Shown: positions 52,197 through 61,567, counted from the first letter of the stretch. The stretch is DNA of 64,000 bases from Streptomyces griseoviridis (GCA_014649155.1 BMSM01000007.1:62001-126000), one strand, 5' to 3'. The notes: generated by a model not told the origin, from the letters alone. Numbers and translations are program-made.

Positions 52197-53816
52197 TCAG
52201 TCCAGCCGGTCGGCGAGCGCCCGGAACTGGGGCCAGGTCGGCTCCGGGTCGCCGGGGTCCCAGAGTTTCTGCGCGGTCGCCGCGAGCGGCAGCCGGATGC
52301 CGTCCGCGACCTGGTCCTGCGTCTGGGCACCGGGGTAGTCGCCCCAGACGGCGAAGCTGCCGCCGAGGATCTGGTCGTCGTACTTCGCGTCGACGGGCGA
52401 GGTGCCGCGGATGACGCGCGGGGTCCACTGCTCGTAGATCCGCTCGCCGGTCGGGTAGACGAAGGTCTGCGGCTGGCCGAGCACGTAGTAGAGGAACTCG
52501 TCGTTGTAGTTGATGACGTCGCGGCCCTCGGCGAGGTACTCGGCCGGCTGCCGGGCGCCGATCTCCTTGCCGGTCCAGTAGGCGACCTTGATGCTCTCGG
52601 CCGCCGCGGGGTCGCTGTCCTTGAAGAAGCCGTCGTTCCAGGCCCGCGGGGTGCGGTCGTTCTTCTGGACGGTGGCGGCGCGGTCGTTGAGCCATCCCGC
52701 GGTGAGGTCCTCGACGGTGGCGCCGGCGCCGTACTTCTCGCGGGCGGCGGCGGCGAGCTGCGGGTAGGAGGTCTCCGGGTCGGAGACGGTCAGCGCCTGG
52801 TACTCGTCGCCGCCCAGGTGCCACTGGTTGCCGGGGAAGACGTCGGAGTACTCGTCGATCAGGTCGTCGACGATCTTCGCGGCGCCCGGCTCGGAGATGT
52901 CGATCGCGCCCTTGGTGGCCGTGCCCTGCGCGTTGCGGAGCTGGAGGTCGGGGTGGGCGGCGATGACGGCACCGAGGTGGCCGGGCGAGTCGATCTCGGG
53001 GACGACGGTGATGTGCCGCTCGGCCGCCAGCGCGACGATCTCCTTGACCTGCGCCTTGGTGAGGTGGTCCGCGGAGACGATCTCGGGGTGCGAGGAGCTC
53101 TCGATGCGGAATCCCTGGTCGTCGGAGAAGTGGAGCCCCAGCTCGTTGTACTTCAGGTCCCCGATCTCGCGTATCCGGTCCTTGATCCAGTCGGCCGAGT
53201 AGTGCTTGCGGGCGATGTCCAGCATGAGTCCGCGCCGCTCCTTGGCGGGCTCGTCCCGCACGACCCCCTCGGGCGCCGCGCCGCCCGCCGTGACCGCCTG
53301 CTTCAGGGTCCGGGTGCCGTAGAAGACGCCGCTCTCCCCGGGCGCGCCGACGGTGGCCCGCCCGTCGCGCACGGTCAGGGTGTACGACTCGCCGCCCTGA
53401 CCGCCCGTGGTCTCCAGCCGGAGGTCACCGGCCTTCCGGTCGTCCTTCTGACCCGCGTACGTCATTCCCAGCTCGCTCGCGATGAGCCTGCCCTCGTCGG
53501 CGAGGGCGGCGTCGGATATGACGACGCGGTGCCCGTCGGCGGGCTTCCAGCCCGGTCCGCGCGCGGGGGTGTGCTCCCGTACGGCGGGTATGGTGTCCGG
53601 TTCCTCGGAGAGCGGGTAGGAGCGGCTCGGGCTCGGGGAGGGGCTGGTCGGCGCGGCGGCCACGCCCCCGGAGGAGCGGTCCGCCGATCCCGGCGACCCG
53701 GCGTCGCAGCCCCAGACCGCGAGGCCCGCGCCGAGCGCCACGACCGCCGCGCCGGCGACCGCAGCCCGCCCCCCGGCCCTCTGTCCCGCCGGTGTCCGGC
53801 GCCTGTGCTGGCTCAC
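52197..53816 (-). CDS. Beta-N-acetylhexosaminidase lipoprotein (GH20)
   Basis: A 539-residue exported enzyme removing terminal N-acetylglucosamine. The signal peptide ends VWGC near residue 37, so it is a predicted lipoprotein. An N-terminal GH20b-like domain is followed by the catalytic barrel from about residue 190 (RGLMLDIARKHYSADWIKDRI, GLHFSDDQGFRIES, VPEIDSPGHLGA). The catalytic Asp-Glu pair is in WHLGGDEY near residue 350, and late tryptophans appear in FAVWGDYPG. It is probably for chitin or wall-sugar recovery. It is transcribed alone. Confidence 0.92.
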   Translation of the reverse strand: MSQHRRRTPAGQRAGGRAAVAGAAVVALGAGLAVWGCDAGSPGSADRSSGGVAAAPTSPSPSPSRSYPLSEEPDTIPAVREHTPARGPGWKPADGHRVVISDAALADEGRLIASELGMTYAGQKDDRKAGDLRLETTGGQGGESYTLTVRDGRATVGAPGESGVFYGTRTLKQAVTAGGAAPEGVVRDEPAKERRGLMLDIARKHYSADWIKDRIREIGDLKYNELGLHFSDDQGFRIESSSHPEIVSADHLTKAQVKEIVALAAERHITVVPEIDSPGHLGAVIAAHPDLQLRNAQGTATKGAIDISEPGAAKIVDDLIDEYSDVFPGNQWHLGGDEYQALTVSDPETSYPQLAAAAREKYGAGATVEDLTAGWLNDRAATVQKNDRTPRAWNDGFFKDSDPAAAESIKVAYWTGKEIGARQPAEYLAEGRDVINYNDEFLYYVLGQPQTFVYPTGERIYEQWTPRVIRGTSPVDAKYDDQILGGSFAVWGDYPGAQTQDQVADGIRLPLAATAQKLWDPGDPEPTWPQFRALADRLD

Positions 53817-54026
53817 GACGCCAACCTACGGCCGTTACCCCGGACGAGTGTCCACCAGGCGTTCCGAAACTCTCCCGTTCGGGTGAAATTCGGGCATCGT
53901 TCGGCCATGTCATGCCCTCACTCGCTAACGTGGCGCCACACAACTCACACAAGCCCCTGCCGACACACACGTGACGCACAAGGACCCACGCTGCCTGCGC
54001 ACCGTCTTCCAGATCTCCCCGGCCGG

Positions 54027-54530
54027 GTGGCCCTCCCCGTGCCGGCCCAAACCCGCGCCACCGCCACCCCGCTGCACCTCTTCAACACCGCGGGCCCCGA
54101 GGACGCCGCCCGCACCCTCCTGACCTGCCTGCACAGCACCCGCTGGGCCCGCCGTCTCGCCGCCCACCGCCCGTATCCCGACGCCCCGGCCCTGCTGGCG
54201 GCGGCCGACGAGGCGGCGTACGACCTGACCCCGGACGACCTGGCCGAGGCCCTGGCGGCGGAGTCCCTGCCGGACCTCCCCGCGGGCACGTACGCGGCGG
54301 CCGGCACGGCCCTGCGCGCGGCCCACGCCGCCTACGAGTCCCGCTTCGGACACGTGTTCGTCATCTGCCTCGACGGCATCCCGGCGGCCGAGGCCCTCGA
54401 CCGCACCCTGGAGGGCATCCGGTCACGATTGGCGAACGATCCGGAGGAGGAGCGGGCCGTGACGGCGGAGGAACTCCGCCGCCTGGCGGGGCAACGGCTG
54501 AGGCACGCCCTGAGGGGCGCGGGGCGGTGA
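54027..54530 (+). CDS. UraD-like (OHCU decarboxylase family) protein lacking active-site motifs
   Basis: About 167 residues. HLFNTAGPEDAARTLLTCLHSTRWARRLAAHRPYPD at the start and AHAAYESRFGHVFVICLDG with LANDPEEERAVTAEELRRLAGQRL at the end match the UraD family of ureide metabolism. Between them, where UraD carries HPRIG and the S-x-x-EQ segment, the sequence reads EALAAESLPDLPAGTYAAAG, without the catalytic histidine and glutamate. Activity is therefore doubtful. The start is uncertain: two in-frame GTGs, neither with a good ribosome site. Confidence 0.6.
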   Translation: MALPVPAQTRATATPLHLFNTAGPEDAARTLLTCLHSTRWARRLAAHRPYPDAPALLAAADEAAYDLTPDDLAEALAAESLPDLPAGTYAAAGTALRAAHAAYESRFGHVFVICLDGIPAAEALDRTLEGIRSRLANDPEEERAVTAEELRRLAGQRLRHALRGAGR

Positions 54531-54778
54531 CATGAGCGGCTCCGCCGGGGGCACGGGCGCCGCCAACACCCCACAACCGGCAAACCGGGCAAGCCCCCCG
54601 CTCCGCTGACCACCGGCGGTACTCCGTTGCGTGCAACTTTGATCACACCGGTAGGCCCGCTGTAAGCACCGCGGCGGCGGCTGGCTACGATGCTGGGGGC
54701 CGGTGGACCGTACCCGGCCGGGCCCGACCGACAGAGAAGCCGGCGCGGCCCCAATCCCCGCTCCCGGAGGAAACTTCC

Positions 54779-55159
54779 GTGCCGGCTGGAACGCTGTACC
54801 GCGGCCGGGAAGGAATGTGGTCCTGGGTGGCTCACCGAGTCACCGGCGTCCTCATTTTCTTCTTCCTGTTCGTACACGTGCTGGACACCGCTCTCGTGCG
54901 TGTCTCCCCCGAGGCCTACGACAAGGTCGTGGCCACGTACAAGTCGCCTATCGTCGCGCTGCTGGAGTACGGCCTCGTCGCCGCCATCCTCTTCCACGCG
55001 CTCAACGGTCTGCGTGTCATCGCCGTCGACTTCTGGATCAAGGGCGCCCGCTACCAGAAGCAGATGCTCTGGTCGGTCGTCGTCCTGTGGATCGTGCTCA
55101 TGCTCGGGGCGATCTACCCCGTCCTCGGCCACGCCGCTCGTGAACTGTTCGGGAGCTGA
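54779..55159 (+). CDS. sdhC: Succinate dehydrogenase cytochrome b subunit
   Basis: A 126-residue membrane anchor of complex II. It has three helices: WVAHRVTGVLIFFFLFVHVLDTALV with the heme-ligating histidine region, LEYGLVAAILFHALNGLRVIAVDF, and LWSVVVLWIVLMLGAIYPVLG. The HRxTG motif is typical of SdhC. The GTG start follows GGAGG at eight bases. It is first of the four-gene sdh operon; TACGAT at 54686 is a possible -10. Confidence 0.93.
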   Translation: MPAGTLYRGREGMWSWVAHRVTGVLIFFFLFVHVLDTALVRVSPEAYDKVVATYKSPIVALLEYGLVAAILFHALNGLRVIAVDFWIKGARYQKQMLWSVVVLWIVLMLGAIYPVLGHAARELFGS

Positions 55160-55167
55160 CGCGCAGC

Positions 55168-55659
55168 ATGTCTGACAACACAGTCACCGCTGGAACCGCC
55201 ACCGGGGTCGGCCCCGTGGAGGGCTCGTCCGTGTACTCGGTCGACAACCCCGCGCCGCTGATCGAACCCCCGCGCAAGCGCACCAAGAAGTCCCCGAAGT
55301 CCACGCGGGGCAACTTCGAGATGTACGGCTGGCTCTTCATGCGCCTGTCCGGCGTGGTGCTGGTCGTCCTGGTCCTCGGCCACCTGCTGATCCAGCTCGT
55401 CCTCGACGGCGGCGTCTCCAAGATCGGCTTCGCCTTCGTGGCGGGCCGCTGGGCGTCGCCGTTCTGGCAGGTCTGGGATCTGCTGATGCTGTGGCTGGCG
55501 ATGCTGCACGGCGCCAACGGCCTGCGCACGGTCATCAACGACTACGCGGAGCGCCCGAACACGCGGCTGTGGCTCAAGGGCCTGCTCTACACCGCCACGG
55601 TGTTCACCATCCTGCTGGGCACGCTGGTGATCTTCACCTTCGACCCGAACATCCGCTAG
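55168..55659 (+). CDS. sdhD: Succinate dehydrogenase hydrophobic anchor subunit
   Basis: A 163-residue second membrane anchor of complex II. About 45 hydrophilic residues precede three helices: MRLSGVVLVVLVLGHLLIQLVL, FWQVWDLLMLWLAMLHGANGLRTVINDYA and LYTATVFTILLGTLVIFTF. The histidines in GHLLIQ and LHGANG fit heme/quinone positions. The gap to sdhC is eight bases. Confidence 0.92.
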   Translation: MSDNTVTAGTATGVGPVEGSSVYSVDNPAPLIEPPRKRTKKSPKSTRGNFEMYGWLFMRLSGVVLVVLVLGHLLIQLVLDGGVSKIGFAFVAGRWASPFWQVWDLLMLWLAMLHGANGLRTVINDYAERPNTRLWLKGLLYTATVFTILLGTLVIFTFDPNIR

Positions 55660-55677
55660 GCACGGGGCTGCGAATCC

Positions 55678-57432
55678 ATGAAGGTACACAAGTACGACAC
55701 CGTCATCGTCGGCGCCGGTGGCGCCGGTATGCGGGCCGCCATCGAGGCGACCAAGCGCAGCCGCACGGCCGTCCTGACGAAGCTCTACCCGACCCGCTCC
55801 CACACGGGCGCCGCGCAGGGCGGCATGGCCGCCGCGCTCGCCAACGTGGAGGAGGACAACTGGGAGTGGCACACCTTCGACACGGTCAAGGGCGGTGACT
55901 ACCTGGTCGACCAGGACGCCGCCGAGATCCTGGCGAAGGAGGCCATCGACTCCGTCCTCGACCTGGAGAAGATGGGCCTGCCGTTCAACCGGACCCCGAA
56001 CGGCACCATCGACCAGCGCCGCTTCGGCGGCCACTCCCGCAACCACGGCGAGGCCCCGGTCCGCCGGTCCTGCTACGCCGCGGACCGCACCGGTCACATG
56101 ATCCTCCAGACGCTGTACCAGAACTGCGTCAAGGAGGGCGTGGAGTTCTTCAACGAGTTCTACGTCCTGGACCAGATCATGACCGAGGTCGACGGCGTCA
56201 AGAAGTCCGCCGGCGTGGTCGCCTACGAGCTGGCCACCGGTGAGATCCACGTCTTCCACGCCAAGTCCGTGATCTACGCGTCCGGCGGCACCGGCAAGTT
56301 CTTCAAGGTGACGTCCAACGCGCACACCCTCACCGGTGACGGCCAGGCGGCCTGTTACCGGCGCGGGCTGCCGCTGGAGGACATGGAGTTCTTCCAGTTC
56401 CACCCGACCGGCATCTGGCGCATGGGCATCCTGCTCACCGAGGGCGCCCGCGGCGAGGGCGGCATCCTGCGCAACAAGGACGGCGAGCGCTTCATGGAGA
56501 AGTACGCGCCCGTCATGAAGGACCTGGCCTCCCGCGACGTCGTCTCCCGCTCCATCTACACGGAGATCCGCGAGGGCCGCGGCTGCGGCCCCGAGGGCGA
56601 CCACGTCTACCTGGACCTCACCCACCTCCCGCCGGAGCAGCTCGACGCCAAGCTGCCCGACATCACCGAGTTCGCGCGGACGTACCTCGGCATCGAGCCG
56701 TACACGGACCCGATCCCGATCCAGCCCACCGCGCACTACGCGATGGGCGGCATCCCGACCAACGTCCAGGGCGAGGTGCTGGCGGACAACACCACCGTGG
56801 TGCCGGGCCTGTACGCGGCCGGCGAGGTCGCCTGCGTCTCCGTGCACGGCGCCAACCGCCTCGGCACCAACTCGCTCCTGGACATCAACGTCTTCGGCAA
56901 GCGGGCCGGCATCGCGGCGGCCCAGTACGCCCACTCGGCCGACTTCGTCGAACTGCCGGACTCCCCGGAGTCCATGGTCGTCGAGCAGATCGAGCGGCTG
57001 CGCACCTCCACCGGCAACGAGCGGGTCTCGGAGCTGCGCCGCGAACTGCAGGAGACGATGGACGCCAACGTGATGGTGTTCCGCACGGAGCAGACCATCA
57101 AGACGGCGGTCGAGAAGATCGCGGAGCTGCGCGCGCGGTACAGGAACGTCTCGATCCAGGACAAGGGCAAGCGGTTCAACACCGACCTCCTGGAGGCCGT
57201 CGAACTGGGCAACCTGCTCGACCTGGCCGAGGTCATGGCCGTCTCCGCGCTGGCCCGCAAGGAGTCCCGCGGCGGTCACTACCGCGAGGACTACCCCAAC
57301 CGCGACGACGTCAACTTCATGCGCCACACCATGGCGTACCGCGAGGTCGGCGACGACGGCACCGAGTCCATCCGTCTCGACTACAAGCCGGTCGTCCAGA
57401 CCCGCTACCAGCCGATGGAGCGTAAGTACTGA
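55678..57432 (+). CDS. sdhA: Succinate dehydrogenase flavoprotein subunit
   Basis: A 584-residue catalytic subunit oxidising succinate to fumarate. The FAD motif VIVGAGGAGMRAAIEA is near residue 8, and the covalent-FAD histidine in TRSHTGAAQGGMAAAL near residue 42. Substrate-site segments are FQFHPTGI, LTEGARGEGG, HYAMGGIPTN and GANRLGTNSLLD. The C-terminal helical domain ends with the expected R-Y-x-P region. All expected motifs are present. It overlaps sdhB by one base (TGATG). Confidence 0.97.
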   Translation: MKVHKYDTVIVGAGGAGMRAAIEATKRSRTAVLTKLYPTRSHTGAAQGGMAAALANVEEDNWEWHTFDTVKGGDYLVDQDAAEILAKEAIDSVLDLEKMGLPFNRTPNGTIDQRRFGGHSRNHGEAPVRRSCYAADRTGHMILQTLYQNCVKEGVEFFNEFYVLDQIMTEVDGVKKSAGVVAYELATGEIHVFHAKSVIYASGGTGKFFKVTSNAHTLTGDGQAACYRRGLPLEDMEFFQFHPTGIWRMGILLTEGARGEGGILRNKDGERFMEKYAPVMKDLASRDVVSRSIYTEIREGRGCGPEGDHVYLDLTHLPPEQLDAKLPDITEFARTYLGIEPYTDPIPIQPTAHYAMGGIPTNVQGEVLADNTTVVPGLYAAGEVACVSVHGANRLGTNSLLDINVFGKRAGIAAAQYAHSADFVELPDSPESMVVEQIERLRTSTGNERVSELRRELQETMDANVMVFRTEQTIKTAVEKIAELRARYRNVSIQDKGKRFNTDLLEAVELGNLLDLAEVMAVSALARKESRGGHYREDYPNRDDVNFMRHTMAYREVGDDGTESIRLDYKPVVQTRYQPMERKY

Positions 57433-58211
57433 TGGCTACCCCTGTTCTGGACAAGGCGGACGCGGCCGGATCGCCCGAGCCCGGTTTCGCCGACTCCCCC
57501 TACATCACCGTCACGGTCCGCGTCCGCCGGTTCAACCCGGAGGTCTCGGCCGAGGCGAGCTGGCAGGACTTCCAGCTGGAGATGGACCCCAAGGAGCGCG
57601 TCCTGGACGCCCTCCACAAGATCAAGTGGGAACTGGACGGCACCCTCACCTTCCGCCGCTCCTGCGCCCACGGCATCTGCGGGTCCGACGCGATGCGGAT
57701 CAACGGCAAGAACCGCCTCGCCTGCAAGACGCTGATCAAGGACATCAGCCCCGAGAAGCCGATCACGGTCGAGCCCATCAAGGGCCTGACGGTCCTGAAG
57801 GACCTGGTCGTCGACATGGAGCCGTTCTTCCAGGCGTACCGGGACGTGATGCCCTTCCTGATCACGAAGGACACCAACGAGCCGACCCGCGAGCGCCTCC
57901 AGTCCGCCGAGGACCGCGAGCGCTTCGACGACACCACCAAGTGCATCCTGTGTGCCGCGTGCACGTCGTCCTGCCCGGTCTTCTGGAACGACGGCCAGTA
58001 CTTCGGCCCCGCCGCGATCGTCAACGCCCACCGCTTCATCTTCGACTCGCGCGACGAGGCCGGCGAGCAGCGGCTGGAGATCCTCAACGACCGCGACGGC
58101 GTCTGGCGCTGCCGCACGACCTTCAACTGCACGGACGCCTGCCCGCGCGGCATCGAGGTCACCAAGGCCATCGCGGAGGTGAAGCGAGCGCTGATCACGC
58201 GCCGCTTCTGA
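57432..58211 (+). CDS. sdhB: Succinate dehydrogenase iron-sulfur subunit
   Basis: A 259-residue electron-transfer subunit. The 2Fe-2S ligands are in CAHGICGSDAM with a later CKTLI near residues 76-100. The 4Fe-4S ligands are in CILCAACTSSCPVFW near 172, and the 3Fe-4S/4Fe-4S ligands in CTDACPRGIEVTKAI near 233. It starts with ATG inside the sdhA stop and ends the operon before a strong terminator. Confidence 0.96.
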   Translation: MATPVLDKADAAGSPEPGFADSPYITVTVRVRRFNPEVSAEASWQDFQLEMDPKERVLDALHKIKWELDGTLTFRRSCAHGICGSDAMRINGKNRLACKTLIKDISPEKPITVEPIKGLTVLKDLVVDMEPFFQAYRDVMPFLITKDTNEPTRERLQSAEDRERFDDTTKCILCAACTSSCPVFWNDGQYFGPAAIVNAHRFIFDSRDEAGEQRLEILNDRDGVWRCRTTFNCTDACPRGIEVTKAIAEVKRALITRRF

Positions 58212-58234
58212 CGTCCGTCGGCCGTACGCCCTCA

Positions 58235-58265
58235 CGGCCCCGTCTCCCGCCGGGAGACGGGGCCG
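58235..58265 (+). terminator. Terminator of the sdh operon
   Basis: A perfect inverted repeat with 15-base arms (CGGCCCCGTCTCCCG with its complement) and almost no loop, so about 13 pairs would form. It lies 23 bases past the sdhB stop. Confidence 0.85.
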
Positions 58266-58309
58266 TCGGCATGTGCCGCACGTACGGGTGAACGGCTGCC
58301 GTACCGGCC

Positions 58310-58707
58310 TGGAGGCGCCTTCCGGCCTACGGCACCGAGGACTACGCGATCCCGGACCTCGCCGTGATGGACACCGACGCCGATGACCACCTCATCGAGA
58401 GCAACTCCTACGATCCCATCTGCTTCCGCCTGGTCCTGGAGGTCACCTCCAGCAACTACCGCACCGACCTGCGAACCAAGGTCCTGCCTACGCACAGGCC
58501 AAGGTTCCGCTCTATGTGATCGTCGACCGTGAGCACGACCGGCTCCACGTCCTCACCGACCCCGACGGCGCCGAGTACGCCGCGCACCGCGTCCACTCCC
58601 CCGGCGAGTCCGTCGTGCTTCCCGCGTCGCCCGGGGCCGGGGTCGTCCTGGACGTCGAGGAGGTCCTGGGGGCCGGCCGGCCGCAGGAGGGCTCCGGTCA
58701 GAGCTGA
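58310..58707 (+). pseudogene. Truncated, frameshifted Uma2 family gene
   Basis: The N-terminal part is absent. The sequence starts in mid-domain with EDYAIPDLAVMDTDADDHLIE (catalytic-type Asp) and FRLVLEVTSSNYRTDLRTKV (Glu). Near 58485 the frame moves, and AYAQAKVPLYVIVDREHDRLHVLTD follows to a normal stop. It overlaps the convergent DUF4132 gene end by ten bases. It is the second dead Uma2 gene in the window. Confidence 0.7.
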
Positions 58708-61175
58708 CTGAGGACGGTCGGGTCCGTGATGCTCGTGTCGTCCGCGAGCATCAGGGCCTTGCTGAGGATCACCGCGAGCGTCCGGTCGCCCTCGAAGGGG
58801 AGGTAGCCGGTGCCCGCCGGGCCCGCGCCGGATCTCGGGACGATGCACAGGTACCGGTCGTCCGGGGACCTGAGGATGTTCCCCGAGCCGAGATGGATCC
58901 GGTAGGTGTGACGCTCGCCCTTGACGTGCAGGAAGCGGCCCTCCAGACGGCAGCGGCCGGCGATCGCCAGCCTGGGTATCAGACGCTCCAGCAGCTCGCG
59001 CCGCGTCCGCGCGCTCTGGTTCAGCTCACCGAAGCCGTACGACGTCCAGTACTCCCGGAAACGGCCGCCGGGGCCGCCGTCCTGCCAGGTCGGGTCGTTG
59101 CCGACGCTGGCCACGCCGACGAACAGGTCGACGTCGCGCAGGACCTCGGAGAGGACCAGGGGCGGGACCGCGTCGAGGGGCAGCGGGTCCACCGGGTCCC
59201 GGCCGTCCCGCAGCCACATCCGGTACGCGCCGCCCGAGCAGTGCGCCGAGTTCTCCGGGGCGTCGATCGGGTAGAAGCGGACCTGGTCGGTGCGGAGCCG
59301 CAGGAAGCTGCCCGACTCGGTGGTGTCCTCCAGGTACTCCCCGCCGTCGCCCTGGACCCAGAACTCGGCGCGCAGGCCCCAGGCCGGCAGGTCGCGGGTG
59401 GCCGGCGGGGCCTCGTCGTCGACGCAGAGGCGCAGCTTGTTCCGCCAGCCCCGGACGGCGGCGAGGGAGTGGAACTGGTGCTGGCGCAGGACGTGCGCCG
59501 CGAACCGGTTGGAGTACGTGCCCGTGGCGCGCTCGGCGTCGGTCAGCAGGTAGACCTCGCGGTGGGCCTGCTTGAAGGGCTGGGTGACGCCGTGCCGCTC
59601 CAGCCAGTCGCGCCACGCGACGGTCTCGGCGGGGTCGGCGCCCACCGGGTGCCAGAGGGCGACCTCGGTGCCGTCCGTGACCGGGGTGCCGGTGAGGGTG
59701 CGCAGGGCCCCGTCGGCGTATCCGGCCGCGGTGCCGTCGACCGTCCACAGCAGCCGGCGGGCCAGGGTGCCGACCAGGGGATGGTCGAGGTACCGCTCGC
59801 GCCAGGCGGCGTAGGGCCAGACGCGGCGGGCCAGGAACTGGCGGTCCAGGCGCTCGCTCTGGGCGGAGAGCATCCTGTCGATGTCCTTGACCGAGGCCTT
59901 GAGGTCCTTCAGCGCGTCGGCGTGGTCGCGGCGGACGGCCGCCGGGACGCTCCGCACCGGCCTGCCCGCCGCGCCGCGCCAGCTCAGGCCGGCCCGGGTG
60001 CCGTGGACCGCGACGGTCGCGGTGGCCTCGCCGAACCGGTGCTCGGCATGGCCGACGCCGGTCAGTCCGTAGGCGGGAACGGCCAGTTCCTCGACCTCCT
60101 CGCGGCTGAGGCCGAGGGCGTCGGCGCGGGCGCGCAGGGCGGTGTCGAGGATCTTCGCGGTGGCCTTGTACGTGACCCGCGCGGCGAGACGGGCGAGTTC
60201 CGCGAAGGCCGCCTCGCCGTCGGTGCGGGCGAGGGCGACGACCCCGGCGTTGGCGACCTTGGGGCTGCGCGGGCCGACGCCGGTCACCTTCCGCAGGGAC
60301 GTCTCCACCAGGGCGCCGAGGGCGCGCGCGGTGCCGGGGTGCGGCGGCAGCAGGGAGAGCAGCCAGGCCAGGCCGCGCAGGGCGTCCGCGTTGCACGGGT
60401 CGTAGACGTCGTTGACGTGGGCCTCGTAGGGGCGCGGGGTCAGCGGGAGGGTGCGGGGGCGGCCGACGCGGGAGAGCCAGGACAGGACCGCCGTACGGAC
60501 CCGGTCCGGGCCGGCGGCGTCGACGAGGCTCCGGGCCCGCTCGTCCCAGGCGGCCGGGGGCTTGCCCGCGGTGGCGGTGCGGCAGTGGGCGAGCAGGGCC
60601 CGCAGCTCCGGGTCGGTGGCGTCGCGCAGGGCCTGGTCGGCCCAGTCCTCGCCCGCGTTGAGCACCGGGTCGGTGAGGGTGCGGGCCAGGGCGGCGAGTT
60701 CGGCCGGCGCGTACCGGTCCTGACCGGTGCGGCGGATCGCGGCCACGGTGGCCGGTGTGAGGGAGCGGCCCGCGGCCGGCTCCGCGGCGACCACGGCGTC
60801 CAGCAGGGGCGTGTCCCATGTCCGGTGGAGCCTGCCGAGGTCGGCCAGGGCGGCGGTGCGCCCGGCGGCCAGCGGGTCGTCCGGAAGGCCCTCGCCCGCC
60901 ACGGCGCACAGGGAGAGGATGCGCAGACGCTCCTCCACGTCCGCCCCGTCCTCCCCGTACCGGGCCGGGAAGCGGTCCGCCACGGTCCGGAGCAGGGCGC
61001 CGCGGCTCTCGGCGGGCAGCCCGCGCAGCAGGTCGAGGACCTGGCCCCAGCCACCCCGGTCCCGGTGCGCGTCCCCGCCGTCCAGGCCCTTCAGCAGCTC
61101 CTCGGCGGCCCGCTCGGGTTCCCCGGCGGCGAACCGGTCCCGCAGCCGGTCCCGCAGTGAACGCGCGGTGCCCAT
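58698..61175 (-). CDS. DUF4132-family large protein (MolR-like)
   Basis: An 825-residue cytosolic protein. The first 400 residues are alpha-helical repeats (LRDATDPELRALLAHCRTA, GALVETSLRKVTGVGPRSPKVANAGVVALART). The second half has the DUF4132 region around DHADALKDLKASVKDIDRMLSAQSERLDRQFLARRVWPYAAWRERYLDHPLVG, with a conserved C-terminal domain (EYWTSYGFGELNQSARTRRELLERLIPRL). The function is unknown; the E. coli relatives are MolR/YehI. It overlaps the small upstream gene by one base, so the two are co-translated. Confidence 0.78.
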   Translation of the reverse strand: MGTARSLRDRLRDRFAAGEPERAAEELLKGLDGGDAHRDRGGWGQVLDLLRGLPAESRGALLRTVADRFPARYGEDGADVEERLRILSLCAVAGEGLPDDPLAAGRTAALADLGRLHRTWDTPLLDAVVAAEPAAGRSLTPATVAAIRRTGQDRYAPAELAALARTLTDPVLNAGEDWADQALRDATDPELRALLAHCRTATAGKPPAAWDERARSLVDAAGPDRVRTAVLSWLSRVGRPRTLPLTPRPYEAHVNDVYDPCNADALRGLAWLLSLLPPHPGTARALGALVETSLRKVTGVGPRSPKVANAGVVALARTDGEAAFAELARLAARVTYKATAKILDTALRARADALGLSREEVEELAVPAYGLTGVGHAEHRFGEATATVAVHGTRAGLSWRGAAGRPVRSVPAAVRRDHADALKDLKASVKDIDRMLSAQSERLDRQFLARRVWPYAAWRERYLDHPLVGTLARRLLWTVDGTAAGYADGALRTLTGTPVTDGTEVALWHPVGADPAETVAWRDWLERHGVTQPFKQAHREVYLLTDAERATGTYSNRFAAHVLRQHQFHSLAAVRGWRNKLRLCVDDEAPPATRDLPAWGLRAEFWVQGDGGEYLEDTTESGSFLRLRTDQVRFYPIDAPENSAHCSGGAYRMWLRDGRDPVDPLPLDAVPPLVLSEVLRDVDLFVGVASVGNDPTWQDGGPGGRFREYWTSYGFGELNQSARTRRELLERLIPRLAIAGRCRLEGRFLHVKGERHTYRIHLGSGNILRSPDDRYLCIVPRSGAGPAGTGYLPFEGDRTLAVILSKALMLADDTSITDPTVLSQL

Positions 61176-61567
61176 CAGCCACCCACCAGGGCGACGAGCT
61201 TGAGGAAGGTGACCTCGGTGCCGAGCGGAAGGGCGATCTCCTCGTCCGGGCCGGTGATCTGACGGCCCCCCACCAGCATCAGGAAGCCGTTGCCCGCGAA
61301 GGCCCGCAGCGCCAGCCCGGTCTGGGCCTCGGGGTCCAGGCGCCGGGGCGTGCGCAGCGCGTACCCGTTCAGCGCCCGCTCGCTGTCGGTGGGCTGGACC
61401 AGGCCCTGGAACACCTGCGGCGTCCGCGCGTCGTACTCGGCGACCTCCTGGAACACCCGGCGCCGGATCAGCTCCCGCGCGGTGAGCCGCTCCTCGGCGA
61501 TCTCCAGCCCCCGGGCCGGGCGCCGCTCCCCCGCAGTCGTCTCGTCGACGAACGTCACGATTCCCAT
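61175..61567 (-). CDS. Small partner of the DUF4132 protein
   Basis: A 130-residue acidic-to-neutral soluble protein of unknown family: MGIVTFVDETTAGERRPARG, ARELIRRRVFQEVAEYDARTPQVFQGLVQPTD, LPLGTEVTFLKLVALVGG. The ATG follows TACGGT by seven bases, so it is probably leaderless; the GGAGG there is too close to act as a ribosome site. Tight coupling to the DUF4132 gene suggests a two-protein complex. Confidence 0.68.
   Translation of the reverse strand: MGIVTFVDETTAGERRPARGLEIAEERLTARELIRRRVFQEVAEYDARTPQVFQGLVQPTDSERALNGYALRTPRRLDPEAQTGLALRAFAGNGFLMLVGGRQITGPDEEIALPLGTEVTFLKLVALVGG

Noticed and set aside
51912..54530. A very long plus-strand open frame over the GH20 gene
   Set aside because: It is antisense to a well-supported glycosidase; only the last part (from 54027) has its own family similarity. 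Long antisense frames are expected at this GC content.
55114..57327. A 737-codon minus-strand open frame over sdhD/sdhA
   Set aside because: It mirrors the highly conserved sdh genes and has no family features.
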